This document shows, piece by piece, positions 12,841 to 24,558 of a stretch of DNA of 64,000 nt (position 1 is its first letter; the number at the start of each line of letters is the position of its first letter). Below the pieces are notes generated by a model. It did no database searches, was not told the DNA's origin, and saw only the letters and a list, made by a program, of their open reading frames with translations. The stretch is taken from assembly GCA_037367355.1 (NCBI GenBank), contig CM074697.1, positions 3,224,001-3,288,000 on the forward strand, in the 5' to 3' direction. Source of the stretch: Neoscytalidium dimidiatum (Eukaryota; Ascomycota; Dothideomycetes; Botryosphaeriales; Botryosphaeriaceae). The position numbers were made by a program, and so were the translations under genes.

Positions 12841-15800
12841 ATGCTATCATCTGCTTCCAACCCGCCTCCGCCCCATATGAGAGGTCGTGTCGACGTCGAC
12901 GTTGGCGATTGGAAGACCTGGCAGGAGGTCAAAGTCAAGATCCATAACTTCCCGTCCCACACCACTGCTGCAGACATCCACCAGCTACTGAAGGATATCG
13001 GCGAGATCTCAAAGATTGACGTAGTTCAGGAGACCAACACGCTGAAGACGGCTTGGGTCTATTTCAGGTATTTTTACCGAGCGCGTTTACCAAGAGATCT
13101 CGACTGACTGGTGTCTTTTCCATTTTACAGTCCTCCACCTAGCAGGGCATTTTGGTCTGAGCAATGGAAACTATCTGGAACGAGGTTTCCCCTCCGGATG
13201 TTTTTGTGTTCGCCGCCACAGCAGCGACGCGTGGCTAGCGCTATCAACCCGACGAAGGAGTATCCCGGGAGGATTGTAAGTCCGCAACCTATCAAATCAT
13301 TAATAAGACATCACCGACTCTAACAGAGCTCCTACCAGACCATCTCTGCAGAGTCCATTGAGTTTGGAATCTTGTATAGTGAGAGCGCCATGATGGTTAT
13401 GCAGAAGGCATCGTCCGATAAGTTCGGCATTCACTTGACTCTTGACTTGAACCATTCAGAGATCCACGTCCAGTTTCCTCTAGAGATCTTCAACGATCAG
13501 TGGCAATACTCGATGACAGAGCAGTACCGCCTCGACATCCCACTACAGCGTTTAAGGGACATTCGGGAGGAGCAGCTTCCTGGCAAGCGCATCTTGCTAA
13601 TTCCTTTGGACTGTCCGCCGCGCGTCTTCCTCAAGGTGCGTGACGTACAGATGACTTTCGACCAGGCTCTCTTCTGGTCTGACCGCAAGACATGGTTTCG
13701 GCAAACCGACATTACCCATCTTCGCAGCCATCTCGCAGACACTTCAACCATGCTCCGTAAGAAAAATGCAATCATCGACATTGGCCGCTGGACGACATAC
13801 CGTCTAGAATTCAACACATCCGAAATCGACATGGTCATGTACCAGCAGTTCTGCGAAGCTCTAACCGATTGGAACGTCAACATCGTTAGAGATTTACCCA
13901 CTTTATCCCTTCCGATGGAGCCTCCAGCTCTATGGGACATTGTCGATGCACCTGTTTCTTCTCCTCGGAGCTCTGCATCTCCAGCTGGCCTTCTCAACCG
14001 ACCAATCTCCCTTGACTTCGATGTTCGCTATCAGCTTGAAGTTTGTTTGTCAAACAATGTTCTCAACGAGCACAACATCACCCGCGAGTTCATTGAGCGC
14101 CTCTCTACAATGGACAAGAACATGGCAAAAGCGGCCCTTGAAGTAGCTGTAGATAAGAAGAAGCGCATCTATGAGCCTATGGATATCTTCAAGTTGCCTT
14201 TGGGGAAGAAGGCCCTGCCAAAAGAAATACCCTCATATTGCGTGTATTCACGGGCTGCCCAGGTCACACCTACAACTGTCATGTTTTCTTCTCCTACGAT
14301 CGAAGTTTCCAACCGCGTTATTCGCAATAATATCAAGTTCAGCGACCGGTTCCTGAGGGTCAGATTCACGGAGGATAAGCCCATGGGAAAAATATTCGGC
14401 TCTGACGGCCGGTCGGATGATGAGATTTTCAACAGGATTTGGCGCACTTTGCGCAACGGAATCACTGTTGGCGACCGTCACTATGATTTCCTAGCTTTCG
14501 GGAACTCTCAGTTCCGAGAGAATGGCGCCTACTTCTTCGCTTCCACCGAAGGTGATCCTGACGAGGAAAACAACCTAACTTGCGAAGATATTCGGGATTG
14601 GATGGGAGAGTTTGACGAGATCAAGGAGGTTGCCCGTTATGCTTCAAGAATGGGCCAGTGTTTCTCCACCACCAGAGCAGTGACGGGTGTTACGGCAGAG
14701 ATATCCGGCCATGAGGACATTACACGCAACGGGTACAACTTCACCGATGGTGTTGGCAGGATCTCTCCAAGCCTGGCTCAGCAAATCGCTGTCGAACTTG
14801 GCCATCCGAATGCCCATGAGGACACGCCATCCGTTTTTCAGTTTCGCCTTGGCGGTTGCAAAGGTGTTCTTGTAGTTTCACCGGAACTCCAGGGGAACGA
14901 GGTCCACGTGCGGAGATCGCAAGACAAGTTTCCTGCTCCAAATGATGGTCTGGAGATCATCAAATGGTCCCAATTCGCCACAGCCACACTCAACCGACAG
15001 CTCATCATTGTTCTGGACAATCTCGGCGTCCCTGAGACAATCTTTATGAAGAAACTCCGCGACCAATTGTCAGATCTAAACAAGGCCATGTCATCAGAAG
15101 ATGTTGCTATCCGTCTTCTTCAACGGCACGTTGACTTTAACCAGGTGACTCTCGTGTTAGCGGAGATGGTCCTAGATGGATTTATGCGTGTTAAGGAACC
15201 ATTCTTGATGTCGATGCTCCGGCTTTGGAGAACTTGGAGTATCAAATACCTCAAGGAGAAAGCCAAGCTCTTTGTTGGAGACGGCGCTTTCCTACTTGGC
15301 TGTGTTGATGAAACTGCATGTCTTCGTGGCCATTTCTTCTCAGAACAAAACATCATGTACACCAAGAACAGGATACTGCCCGAAATATTCGTTCAGGTTT
15401 CGGATTCTGATCATCAAGGCCGCTACAAGGTCATCGAAGGCGTGTGCATAGTCGCTCGCAATCCTTCTCTTCATGCTGGAGACATCCGTGTTGTGCGTGC
15501 AGTCAACAAACCAGAATTGCACCACCTGAAGAACGTCGTTGTTTTCCCGCAGACTGGGGACCGCGACATCCCGAACATGTGCTCTGGCGGTGATTTGGAT
15601 GGTGACGATTACCTGGTGGTCTGGGATCAGGAGCTAATTCCAAAGATCATCAACCACGAGCCTATGGACTTCACTCCACCCCCGAAGAAGATTGTAGACA
15701 AGGTCACCATCCAGGACATTCAGAGGTTTTTTGTCGAGTACATCAAGAACGACAGCCTTGGAAAGATCGCAACCGCTCATTTGATAGCTGCTGACAGCGA

Positions 15801-17715
15801 GGATGCTGGTGTCATGAGTGAGAAGTGCCTTCAACTCGCGCGCATTCATTCTATTGCGGTCGATTACCCCAAATCCGGAATCCCAGCTCACATGAGCGGG
15901 TATCTGAAGGCCAAGAGTTACCCGCACTTCATGCAGAAGGACAAGACATACAAGTCCACGAAGATACTGGGCAAGCTATACGATGCAGTTGAGGAGGTGA
16001 ACTTCAACCCTCAGTATGATACGCCCTTCGACAGCCGCATTTTGAAGGCCTATATCCTCGAGCCTGCCTTGCTTGACAGAGCCAGGGCAGTGAAAGAGCT
16101 GTACGACGTTGCGGTCCGCAGGATTATGGCACAGCACAGCATCCAGACGGAGTTCGAGGTCTGGTCTACTTTCATTCTGAGCCATGGCAACGTTATGAGG
16201 GACTACGACCTACAAGAGAACTTCGGTCGGCTCCGGGAAAGCCTAAGGGAGCGTTTCCAGAAGCTTTGCTACGAAGAAGCTGCTGGCGGCTTCGAAGAAG
16301 GTGTGTATGGCGCGGATGAGAAAGGAGCTAGAGCTGCGCTTCAAGAGACTGGAAGAGCGTTCAAGAACCTTGGCCCCTTCGTTGCAGCCATGTACACTGT
16401 CACTGCCCAGGAGATGCTGAACGCTGTCGAACACACCCGTGAGACCAAGGTTGTCGCCGATCGTAATGTCCCCCCCATGAAGATGAAGCCCGATACCATG
16501 CCACTGATGAGCTTCCCTTGGATCTTCGCTCGTGAGCTCGGTCTTATTGCCACCGGAGCTAAGGACCATGCTGATGGCTTCGATGGCTTCGACAACCACG
16601 CACAGCTCCCGAAGAAGCAGCAGTCCATGAAGAAAAGCAAGCCCACTACTGTAGCTATGGGCAACTGGACCAAGGAAGATGAAGTCTGGGTGGATGGTGA
16701 TGTTGTCAAGCATGGAGAACTGATCGACCTGTTCCATGAGACCGGTAAGACAGAGTCTCACAACGCGCCCGCCCCCGCTGGACAGACCACGCCGGGGAAT
16801 GTTTCAAACAGGCAGGCTGCACCGATTGCGCCCATTGCACTGACGCCAGCTCCTGCGTCAGAACCGGCATCGGATTCAGGCAGCACCTCTTCTTTGGACA
16901 AAGTCATGAAGCAGCTAGAGGGTCTGATAATCCAGTCACGCGAGACGAAGCCAGGTCCAAGTACGAAGGCAGCCGCCAAGCCGGCCCCGCAGCCGCCCAA
17001 GCCAGAGGTGGTCCAGAGTGCTACAGAGCTAGACGATACCGAGGGTTTGTATACGGATGACGGCCCATACCCATCCCAGTCGCTTAGTCACCCTTATTTC
17101 ACTGTTAACCTAAACGCATCAGGCCCTCCCGGGGCCCAGCAGCAGCCTCCCACCGCAAAGCCCGCTGCTACCGTAGAGACCCTCGACACCGTCGAACATG
17201 ACACCGCGTACCGCGACCCCGACTACCTTGCCACCGTCCTCGGCGGCCCGTCCGCCTGGAGCACGGCCGACCTGGTCCTGCATTCGCCGCCCCCTTCCAT
17301 CGCGTCGCCGCCCCCGGTGCCGGGCCAGGAAGATGACGAGGAGGACGAGCGTCCGATCTCGGCCCTGGCGATTCCACCGCCTGTTATGTATACCCGTGAC
17401 GGTACGCCCGTGTCGCGTCATGGCTCTGTGTACGATGATGGTGACGACACGCCGCTTGTGGCGGAGGAGGAGGTGAGCGAGTACGAGACAAGGAGGATTC
17501 TTGGGCGCGGTAGGGTTGGGGCCATTCGTTCGAGGGCGAGGCTGGAGAGGGTGATTGAGGAGCAGAGTGCGTTAGACGGCGAGGAGAAGAAGACGGATGA
17601 TGACAAGGAGAAGGCCGTCGACGCGGAACACATCGGTGGAGATGTGGCGGAGGAGGTTGCCTTGAGGAAGAAGAAGGGCAAGTCTACTTGGGATATGCTC
17701 AAGAGGTTTGCTTAA
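12841..17715 (+). CDS. RNA-dependent RNA polymerase with N-terminal RRM (RNAi pathway)
   Basis: Eukaryotic cellular RdRP (RdRP Pfam family, like fungal SAD-1/QDE-1/RRP-3 and yeast Rdp1). It makes double-stranded RNA from aberrant single-stranded transcripts to feed Dicer and Argonaute. Exons 12841-13067, 13131-13275 and 13327-17715 close in phase to 1586 residues. An RRM-like fold lies near residues 28-80 (RNP2-like VKIHNF, RNP1-like KTAWVYF). The catalytic loop CSGGDLDGDDY gives the DLDGD metal-binding motif at residues 880-884, so the active site looks intact. Family sequence such as NFTDGVGRIS and FRLGGCKGVLVV precedes it. After about residue 1200 there is a long low-complexity tail rich in Pro, Ala, Glu and Asp that ends with a Lys-rich segment. 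The first intron breaks the RRM, as confirmed by its splice sites. Which paralogue (quelling, meiotic silencing or other) cannot be decided here. Confidence 0.93.
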
Positions 17716-18114
17716 GGGAAAGGGAGAAAGACTGTGGTGTAGGATATGGAGGAGAAACAGATAGAATGACTGTGGGGGGATGATAGGGGCTTTGCTTTCA
17801 TTTCTGACGGACGGAGGGTGGTAATGGTCTGATGTTGCTCTGACGACCGAAATCCTGGTATACGGAAAGGCGATTTGCTTCATCTTTTGCTTTCTTTCGT
17901 CTTTCTCTACTCCTTCTGTTTTGCACTACGCCAGATGGTTGGGTGTATTGGCAGAGGGGTAGAACTGGGACGATGCGGTAGATAGTTGCTCATCGAACTA
18001 ATGTATAATTGCTGTAAAACAGGATGTGCAAATTCTGTGGAAGTGTATCTTCATAGCTGGAACACCCCCACCTTTTTGTCTATTGGTCTCTGATATCATA
18101 CGGCTCTCAGCTAA
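17716..18114. other. intergenic between convergent genes
   Basis: A 399-bp stretch that separates the stop codons of the RdRP (left) and the permease (right). It presumably holds both 3' UTRs. No coding signal. Confidence 0.5.
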
Positions 18115-20144
18115 TCATGCACCCACCACACTGGTGTTTCCATCGTCGGCTTCCTCTCTAAGTTCTGGGTATCGCTCTGGATGGCGCTTCCTGTTTCTCA
18201 TGTTAGCCACAATTGCTACGCCGAGCTCCTACAGCAGAGCTACGCACCTGTCTCGTTTGCTTAAGAAATCAAGCAGATACATGCCGCCAATGGCGATCAA
18301 GCCAAAAGCAATCAAAAATTGATATCCGTACTTGTAATGCGGCGCGTCCTGCGTTGGGAAGAGCACGACTATATCGTGGCGGTCAGCGGTTCTGTGGGTG
18401 TACGAAGGAGGGGATGGCATGGAGGACTGACCCGGCACCCAAGCGCCAAAAGCGTACGTGAAGATATTCCCCGTCGCGACGAGCAGCTGGCGCAGGTTCG
18501 CGTTCCACTGTGTGATTTCATGGCCCCACGACTATTCATCACACGTCAGTAATCCGTCCTCGCACTATCAACGGTTTGCAAGAACTCACGATCACGACTG
18601 GCTGTGCGGCACTGCCTACATACGATAGGTAAAAAGCGGCCATCAGCCCCTTCTCTGGCACGTTCCAGATCACCATGATGATGTTGGACACGAGCACGAT
18701 GCCCTGCACGACGTTCACGACCAGCAGCCGCGAGCCGGACGCGTCGGAGAGCCAGCCGAAGACGAAAGCCGCGACGACGCTGACGGCGTTGCCGGCCGTG
18801 GGGAGGATGTTCGTCTCGACTACCGTGTAGCCCCGGTCTTTGAGGTAGAGGTTGAAGAAGTTGCGGCCCATTTGCGCCTCAGCGACCATGCTGTGCAGGG
18901 TTAATTTTGAGCGTTAGCTGTGTGGGGAGGGATGGGTGGGGACATGCATACAGGTAGGGAATGATGAAGACCCAGAGCTGCCAGCTGGTGTAGACTTCTT
19001 TGAGGGCGCGCCAGGTCAGCTTCTTGGGTGGTTTGCGGCCGATTTTCTCAATGCGTTCGACGCCGTAGGCGCGGTCCTGATAAGGAGCACGTCAGTTGGT
19101 GTTGCGGATGGAGCAAAGAGCTTAGCAGAGGTCGCTCACGTCTGCGTTCAAGTAAAAGGCTCTGGTATTGCTGGGCAAGTCTGGCATAGCAAAGAATCCC
19201 CAGATTGCGATCGGGATCGAGATGATGCCGTCGAAGATGAAAAGCCATCTCCAACCGGCGAGACCGGCAGTGCCATTCAGACCTGTGTATAGTCCTGCTT
19301 GGAGGTATCCACTGAACATGCTGGCGATAGCACTGCTTTGCTCAAATAGGGCCATGCGTTTCGCCAGCTGTGTGGGGCCATACCAGCTGCCTAGGATAGC
19401 GGCGTAACCGGGGAAGGCGCAAGATTCGAGAAGACCGACGAAGAAACGAAGAGCGTAAAGGGTCTGGATATTCTTTGCACTGGCCATGACCATGACCAGA
19501 ATCGACCAGGCGAGTTCACAAGAGGGTATCCAGATGGATGGCCGGACATACTTGAGCTGGATCATCTGGCTGGGTACAGTGCCAATGATGATGCCGATAT
19601 TGAAGTAGGTGTTGAGCAGGTTCCGTTCATTGCCATAGAGTTGGAGCTGTTGGTACAAAAGTCTCAGTTATCAGCATTATGCTCATTCAGTGGAAGAATG
19701 GTCAAGTTCTTACGTCTTCCTTCATCCCGCTAACGAACGCATTGCCTGATGTTGGACCATGTTAATCGAGATGAATACCGGAATATAAGTACCGAAAAAT
19801 GACCAGATGCCGAGGAGTAGTACGCTGCACTTACTGTAGTTTTCCTGATCGAGGTACTTGATGAAGTAACCCAGAAGGACGTACGAGCTGCACATCGAAT
19901 CAGTATGCAGGGATCTCCTCAAGCATCACAGCAAGCGCAGAACTAACAAGAAGAAACCATCAACTTTTCGAAGATACTTTCTTTCGCGCGCATCCTCCCC
20001 CCATATCTTCCGAGCGTATCTCGATTTTCGGCTCTCTGGAAGGCCGGGAGTTTCAAGATGCTCGCGAGCACTGTCGCCGGAGGATTGCTCCTGCGGTGCC
20101 ACCGTGATTATGGTATCGTCCAACTTGGATGATTTGGCAGCCAT
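18115..20144 (-). CDS. MFS permease, Dal5/FEN2 (allantoate/pantothenate) family
   Basis: Plasma-membrane proton-coupled importer of small organic anions, of the anion:cation symporter branch of the MFS. Nine exons (20144-19948, 19887-19835, 19745-19714, 19646-19140, 19076-18952, 18890-18590, 18531-18432, 18368-18248, 18190-18115) close in phase to 503 residues, normal for the family. A ~65-residue hydrophilic N-terminus leads into TM1. The family motif YLDQENYSNAFVSGMKEDL comes next, then YGNERNLLNTYFNIG with TM2 and IGTVPSQMI. A GWRWLFIFDGI segment opens TM6, and a soluble mid loop (RAYGVERIEKIG) separates the two halves. The closest resemblance is to FEN2/Liz1-like pantothenate carriers. 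The gene is divergent from a TauD-type dioxygenase, which hints at a sulfonate or another oxidisable organic acid as substrate; that is inference. Confidence 0.88.
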
Positions 20145-20748
20145 AATGCCGAGTAGCGAGGATAGTGTAATCCAGTAAGCTTCATCGCAGGAACGATCAA
20201 CTCTAAGTAGCCACGCGGGCGCATCACGTTTCTGAACATCCGGTCGGCGAAGCTCAAAAACAGGATGCACCGTCGCGGAGTCGGTAGCACGCCATGATGC
20301 CCGAGATTGCAAATAGACGACGCGTGAGCGTGTAGGTCAGCAGTGGGGGGAGGTGTGTTGCAGCAATAGGCGGGTCAGATGGTGCGAAGCGATAAGGTAC
20401 TGCTGGAATAGACAAGCAACATCCAAGACATCGAATAAGCTGCGAGACATATTGGCGGGGTCAGCTCTTGGCTGGTTGGGGTCCGGTGGGGACGATTACT
20501 GGTTTGGAGGAGCTGTCCGAATATGGCGTTTGGGGACGGGATGATGTCGCAATGCGGCGGCGGATCAGTATAACGGAGCGGGAGAACGGCGCTGATAACC
20601 CATGCCGTCGACCGCGGAAAACGACCAGACAAAAATATGGGGACCGCTCTATCTGGTGTGAAGCATATCGTCGCTTCTTTCTTCGACTTTTTCTTCATCG
20701 GCTTGACCGCGTCGCCATATCTTGAGGATTATTACGAGCGACTTGCCC
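20145..20748. promoter_or_regulatory. divergent promoter, permease / dioxygenase
   Basis: A 604-bp intergenic region between two divergent start codons. It contains GATA-type HGATAR motifs, including CGATAAG near 20390 and TGATAA near 20592, which could serve the nitrogen regulator AreA. Such hexamers are common by chance. Co-regulation of the two genes is inferred from the arrangement only. Confidence 0.35.
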
Positions 20749-22215
20749 ATGGCGACCGAGACTTCGACGACGCCTTCCTTTGGGAGTCAGCAGAAGGTGC
20801 AGTTGCGTGCGGAGACATCCATAGACTATGACAAGGAGGAGGTTAGTGAGATGCAGACGATTCATGGCGTGCACTAACGTTTTGCGCAGTATAAATACAA
20901 GGACTATCTCTCGCACCACACGCCTGGACTACAACCGCCGCTGCAAGAGTTCACGCACGAAGATATCGGTCTCCGGGCTGATCCGGCAAAGCCAAATCTT
21001 CTCGGAGCTCCTAATGCAGTTGTAGAAGAAATCACACCGGCTATCGGGACTGAAATTCGCGGTCTCCAGCTGAGCAGTTTGTCGCCAGTGCAACTGGACG
21101 AGCTTGCTTTGCTGGCAGCCGAGAGAGGAGTGGTCATTTTCAAAGACCAGGACTTCTCGGAAGCTGGACCAGAGCGCTGGAAGGCGTATGGGAAACATTT
21201 TGGACCGCTGCACGTCCATCAGATGGGCGGACAGATCAAAGACTATCCTGAAATACTGCCGGTTTACCGAGACTTCACGTAGGTCTTTCCTGAGCATTTA
21301 CAGCCAATGCCTGGGGACCCTTTCGACTGACGGAACTCAGTGCTGGTGCTGTCGACAACGAAATCAAAGATAATGTCACAAGCGTCAAATGGCACAGTGA
21401 CATGAGCTACGAAATGTAAGTCTTTGATGCCAAAGGCGTGAGAGTAGACAGCTGACCTTGCGTAAGTAATGGCATGGGAACAACCACTTTCTTCGTACTC
21501 AGCACTCCCCCGTCAGGCGGGGACACGCTATACCTCTCCACAACGGCAGCTTACGATCACCTGTCAGAATCATTCCGTGAAAGGCTCCATGGATTGTACG
21601 CGGTCCATTCTGGGTACGACCAGGCTTCGGTACATGACCATCGGGATCGTTACATCAGGGAGCCGATCGAGACGGAGCACCCTGTCATTCGACTCCATCC
21701 GGTAATCCCGATTGAGAATGTGTCGCTACGTTTCTACAAACACTAACAAAGTATTTGTAGGTGACGAAGAAGTATTCGCTGTACGTCAACCGACTGTACA
21801 CCAAGAAGATCGTGGGATGGAAGCGCGAGGAAAGCGGTAAGGAGGACTATACGGTGTGCTTGCTGTGTAGCCACGTTTGTACTGATCAGAGATTTTAAGA
21901 TGCCCTCCTGAGCTTTTTATTCGATCATATCGAGCGAGGCCAGGATTGGCATATCCGCGTCCATTGGAAACCAGGCACGGTGGTAGTCTACGACAACCGT
22001 GTCACACAGCAGTAAGCAACCTTGTGTCAACGTCCTCCCGAAGCTCCTGCTGACATTTGGCGTATAGCTCTGCGTTGAGGGATTTTCGAGTGGAAGAAGG
22101 GAAGACGAGGAGACACATGATCAGGATTACGCCGCAGGCTGAGAGGCCATTCTATGAGCCGAAGGGCGAGAAGGGACAAACCCGCTCTGTGGGATCTGGA
22201 AACAGCGCTGCGTGA
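20749..22215 (+). CDS. TauD/TfdA-type Fe(II)/2-oxoglutarate dioxygenase
   Basis: A non-heme iron oxygenase that couples oxidative decarboxylation of 2-oxoglutarate to hydroxylation of an organic substrate. Fungal relatives such as yeast Jlp1 release sulfite from sulfonates. Seven exons (20749-20841, 20890-21278, 21341-21415, 21467-21701, 21761-21836, 21900-22011, 22068-22215) close to 375 residues. The facial triad is visible: H179-x-D181 in KWHSDMSYE and H327 in VTQHSALRDFR. Arginines 341/342/346 follow for 2-oxoglutarate binding. The GTTTFF and PPSGGDTLY segments match the family. Two acceptors are AAG rather than CAG, so the ends of introns 3 and 5 are less certain. The neighbouring divergent permease suggests uptake followed by oxidation of one compound. 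Substrate is not proven; taurine or an alkylsulfonate is the best guess. Confidence 0.9.
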
Positions 22216-22430
22216 ATCGGGAGCACAGGCTGTACATAGCTACGCTGTGAATGACAAATAATGATGCCCGAGTGTGGAATGAATTATGAGATGAGATGAA
22301 GGGGTGGACGGGATATGCGGGCGCGCGGGTGTTTTGGCGGACGCGTCGCGGGGCGATGACGACACTGGGCCGCGCTCTCTCTCCAAACCCCCGCTCCCGA
22401 AAATTTCGGCCACCACCTCTTGTTCCCACC

Positions 22431-23603
22431 ATGCCGCCGCCCTCGTCGCGCATCCCGCCGCTGCTACATCCATACGTGCGCCTTCCCCCAGCCGGCTCAT
22501 TGCACCTCCTCACCAGTATCCTCGGCGCCAGTACCAATTGGCTGGTCATTCGTTACCTATGTAGTGCCCTCGGAGGTAGTGACGCCCGCAGGGCCCACTC
22601 AAGCACAAACGGCGATGAGCAAGAATTAGGAGACCAAGGCGAAGATGTCTCCGTGATACTGGTCAGCTTCTTACGTGGCTGGGAGTTTTGGAAGACTGAG
22701 AGCCGCAGGGCTGGTGTAAGAACTAGTCTTCACATCTGCCGCGGAAGTTAAATTGACTCTTCCCAGGGCCTCGACCTCGCCCGTCTAGCCCAGCAGAACC
22801 GCTTTGCCTTCATCGACGGCCTCTCAAACCTCTTCCTTCCCGCCGACGTCGACGCTTCCGCTCCAGCACCTACCGCGGCGCCCAGCTCACCTCTCCCCGT
22901 CCGCACCGGCCGCACCATAACCCCGCGCAACCCTCCACAATCACCCGCAACCGCAACCGCAACCAGACCCACCCCACACGCCTCCGCAGCCCCCGCGCCA
23001 ACCTTCACCCTCACCGCGCCCACCCTCTCCGCCCTCTCCACCTCCATCCAAAACGCGCAAACCCACCTCACCGCCGCCGCCGCCCCCAAACGCGTCCTCC
23101 TCATCCTCGACGCCCCCGACCTGCTCCTAGCCGCGGCCGCGTCCACGGACCCGCACCTCTCCTCCGACGCCGCCATCACGCCAACCACCCTCGCCGCTAT
23201 CCTCCTCACTCTCCGCGCCTCCGTCCACGCGACCGTGCTCTCCCTCTCCGCCGACACCCCGCTCGTGGCCGCCGCCGTCGACGCGATATCAGCGCATAAT
23301 GATGGGGCGGTGAATGCGGGGGCGGGTGGCCGGCACAATCCGCTGGAGGTGGCGCACGCGGCGTTCGTGGTCGGCCAGGCACATGTTGCGGACTGGGTGT
23401 TGAGTCTGAGGTTGCTGGATACAGGGTTTGCGGCGGATGTGAGCGGGGTGTTGAGGGTTACGAGGGGTGATAATGAGGACGGAGATGAGGAGGAAGAGGA
23501 GGAAGAGGAGGAAGGGATGGAGGAGAAGGAGGTGCTGTATTATGTTGGAGGAGATGGGAGTGTGCGGGTGTTTGAGAGGGGTGCAGGTGGGGGGAACGGG
23601 TGA
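22431..23603 (+). CDS. elp6: Elongator complex subunit Elp6
   Basis: Elp6 is one of the RecA-like, ATPase-fold subunits of the Elp4/5/6 hexamer of Elongator, which modifies wobble uridines (cm5U/mcm5U) of tRNAs. Exons 22431-22715 and 22767-23603 close in phase to 373 residues. The N-terminus RIPPLLHPYVRLPP, then LTSILGASTNWLVIRYL and VSVILVSFLRGWEFWK, match fungal Elp6. FAFIDGLSNLFLP opens the second strand of the core. The middle carries a fungal Pro/Ala/Thr-rich insertion (about residues 115-165), and a run of acidic residues (Glu-rich, near 345-355) lies close to the C-terminus. As usual for Elp6 there is no clear Walker A. Exon 2 is very GC-rich in its first half. The gene starts 215 bp after the dioxygenase stop. 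Confidence 0.85.
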
Positions 23604-24558
23604 TGGGGAAGAAGCTTACATCTTTCGGTCAGCGGGCGTTACGCTGCTTGATTGGCACAGCATCTCACCAGTGATTAGGCTCCTTACGGGCCCAAAGGAG
23701 TGCGGAAGATGAAGAGGCTGCACAGTCTGAGATAGCTAAAGTTGTGTCAGCAGTGGGAGGTTTTGTAAAATCCGCTAATTCTATTGATTCACTTTAGCGG
23801 CATAGGAACTTGTTAGACGTTTACTCCTCGAAAATTTATAAGAGAAAAGATGTCTAGCTGAGTTGATACGGACTGGAGAAGCTTCAGAGCTAATATATCT
23901 AGTATTCCGAGGTTATATTAAGGTATAATGAAGGCGTGGTTATTATAGAGTGGACATGCTGAGGCCACGTTATTATCGTCGAGGTTGTTATCTTTGAGAT
24001 TAAGCCGTGGATATGTGAGTGTCTCGAACTGGCACACACTGAGCTCTCCACCTTCCTTGCCGCTCATATCACGCGGAATTGGCTGAGCGCGACGCGAAAG
24101 AAAGAGCGTGCAGCAGAATCGAATGTAGCAACACGTCGAGGGCGAAGAAATACTCCTGAGTCCAACTACGAAAGATGCAGCCACCTATTAGGCGCAGCCC
24201 TGAGGTGGTGAAACAGGAATGGTAGATGAGAGTTGATGAATGAGCCGGACCGGGCGTGAGCCGGACCGGGCGTGAGCCGGACCGAGCGTAAGACGAACTA
24301 CTGACGATGATCTACTTTAAGCCTTATTTAATATGATCACGTGCGATATATTCGCGATGCAAACGCATTGAGCCGATGTTATTCCGTGCAGTTCCGCGGC
24401 GAAACGCGACGACGCGCATGATTACAACCAGCAACCGTCACAACACAACGACTTGCTTTTCTAACGACATAACACCTGCCGGCCATCTTCGTACGACCTC
24501 CTCGACCCTGTTTCGCATCTAGCATTGCTATCTGGTTGAGCAACCGAGGTCTACCGCC
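23604..24558. other. AT-rich intergenic region with a short tandem repeat
   Basis: A clear drop in GC between about 23740 and 23950 and again near 24300-24360 marks the left edge of the accessory segment. A three-copy 16-bp repeat lies at 24242-24289. There is no coding signal. The composition resembles decayed, possibly RIP-affected DNA, but I could not calculate an index. Confidence 0.45.
24242..24289. repeat. 16-bp direct repeat, three copies
   Basis: Three contiguous copies of GAGCCGGACCGGGCGT, the third with one substitution (A for G in the third CGG-rich block). It lies about 270 bp upstream of the FunK1 start codon, so a promoter role is possible but unsupported. Confidence 0.85.

Noticed and set aside
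24242..24289. Possible CRISPR-like array
   Set aside because: The copies are contiguous with no spacers, and the DNA is eukaryotic nuclear.
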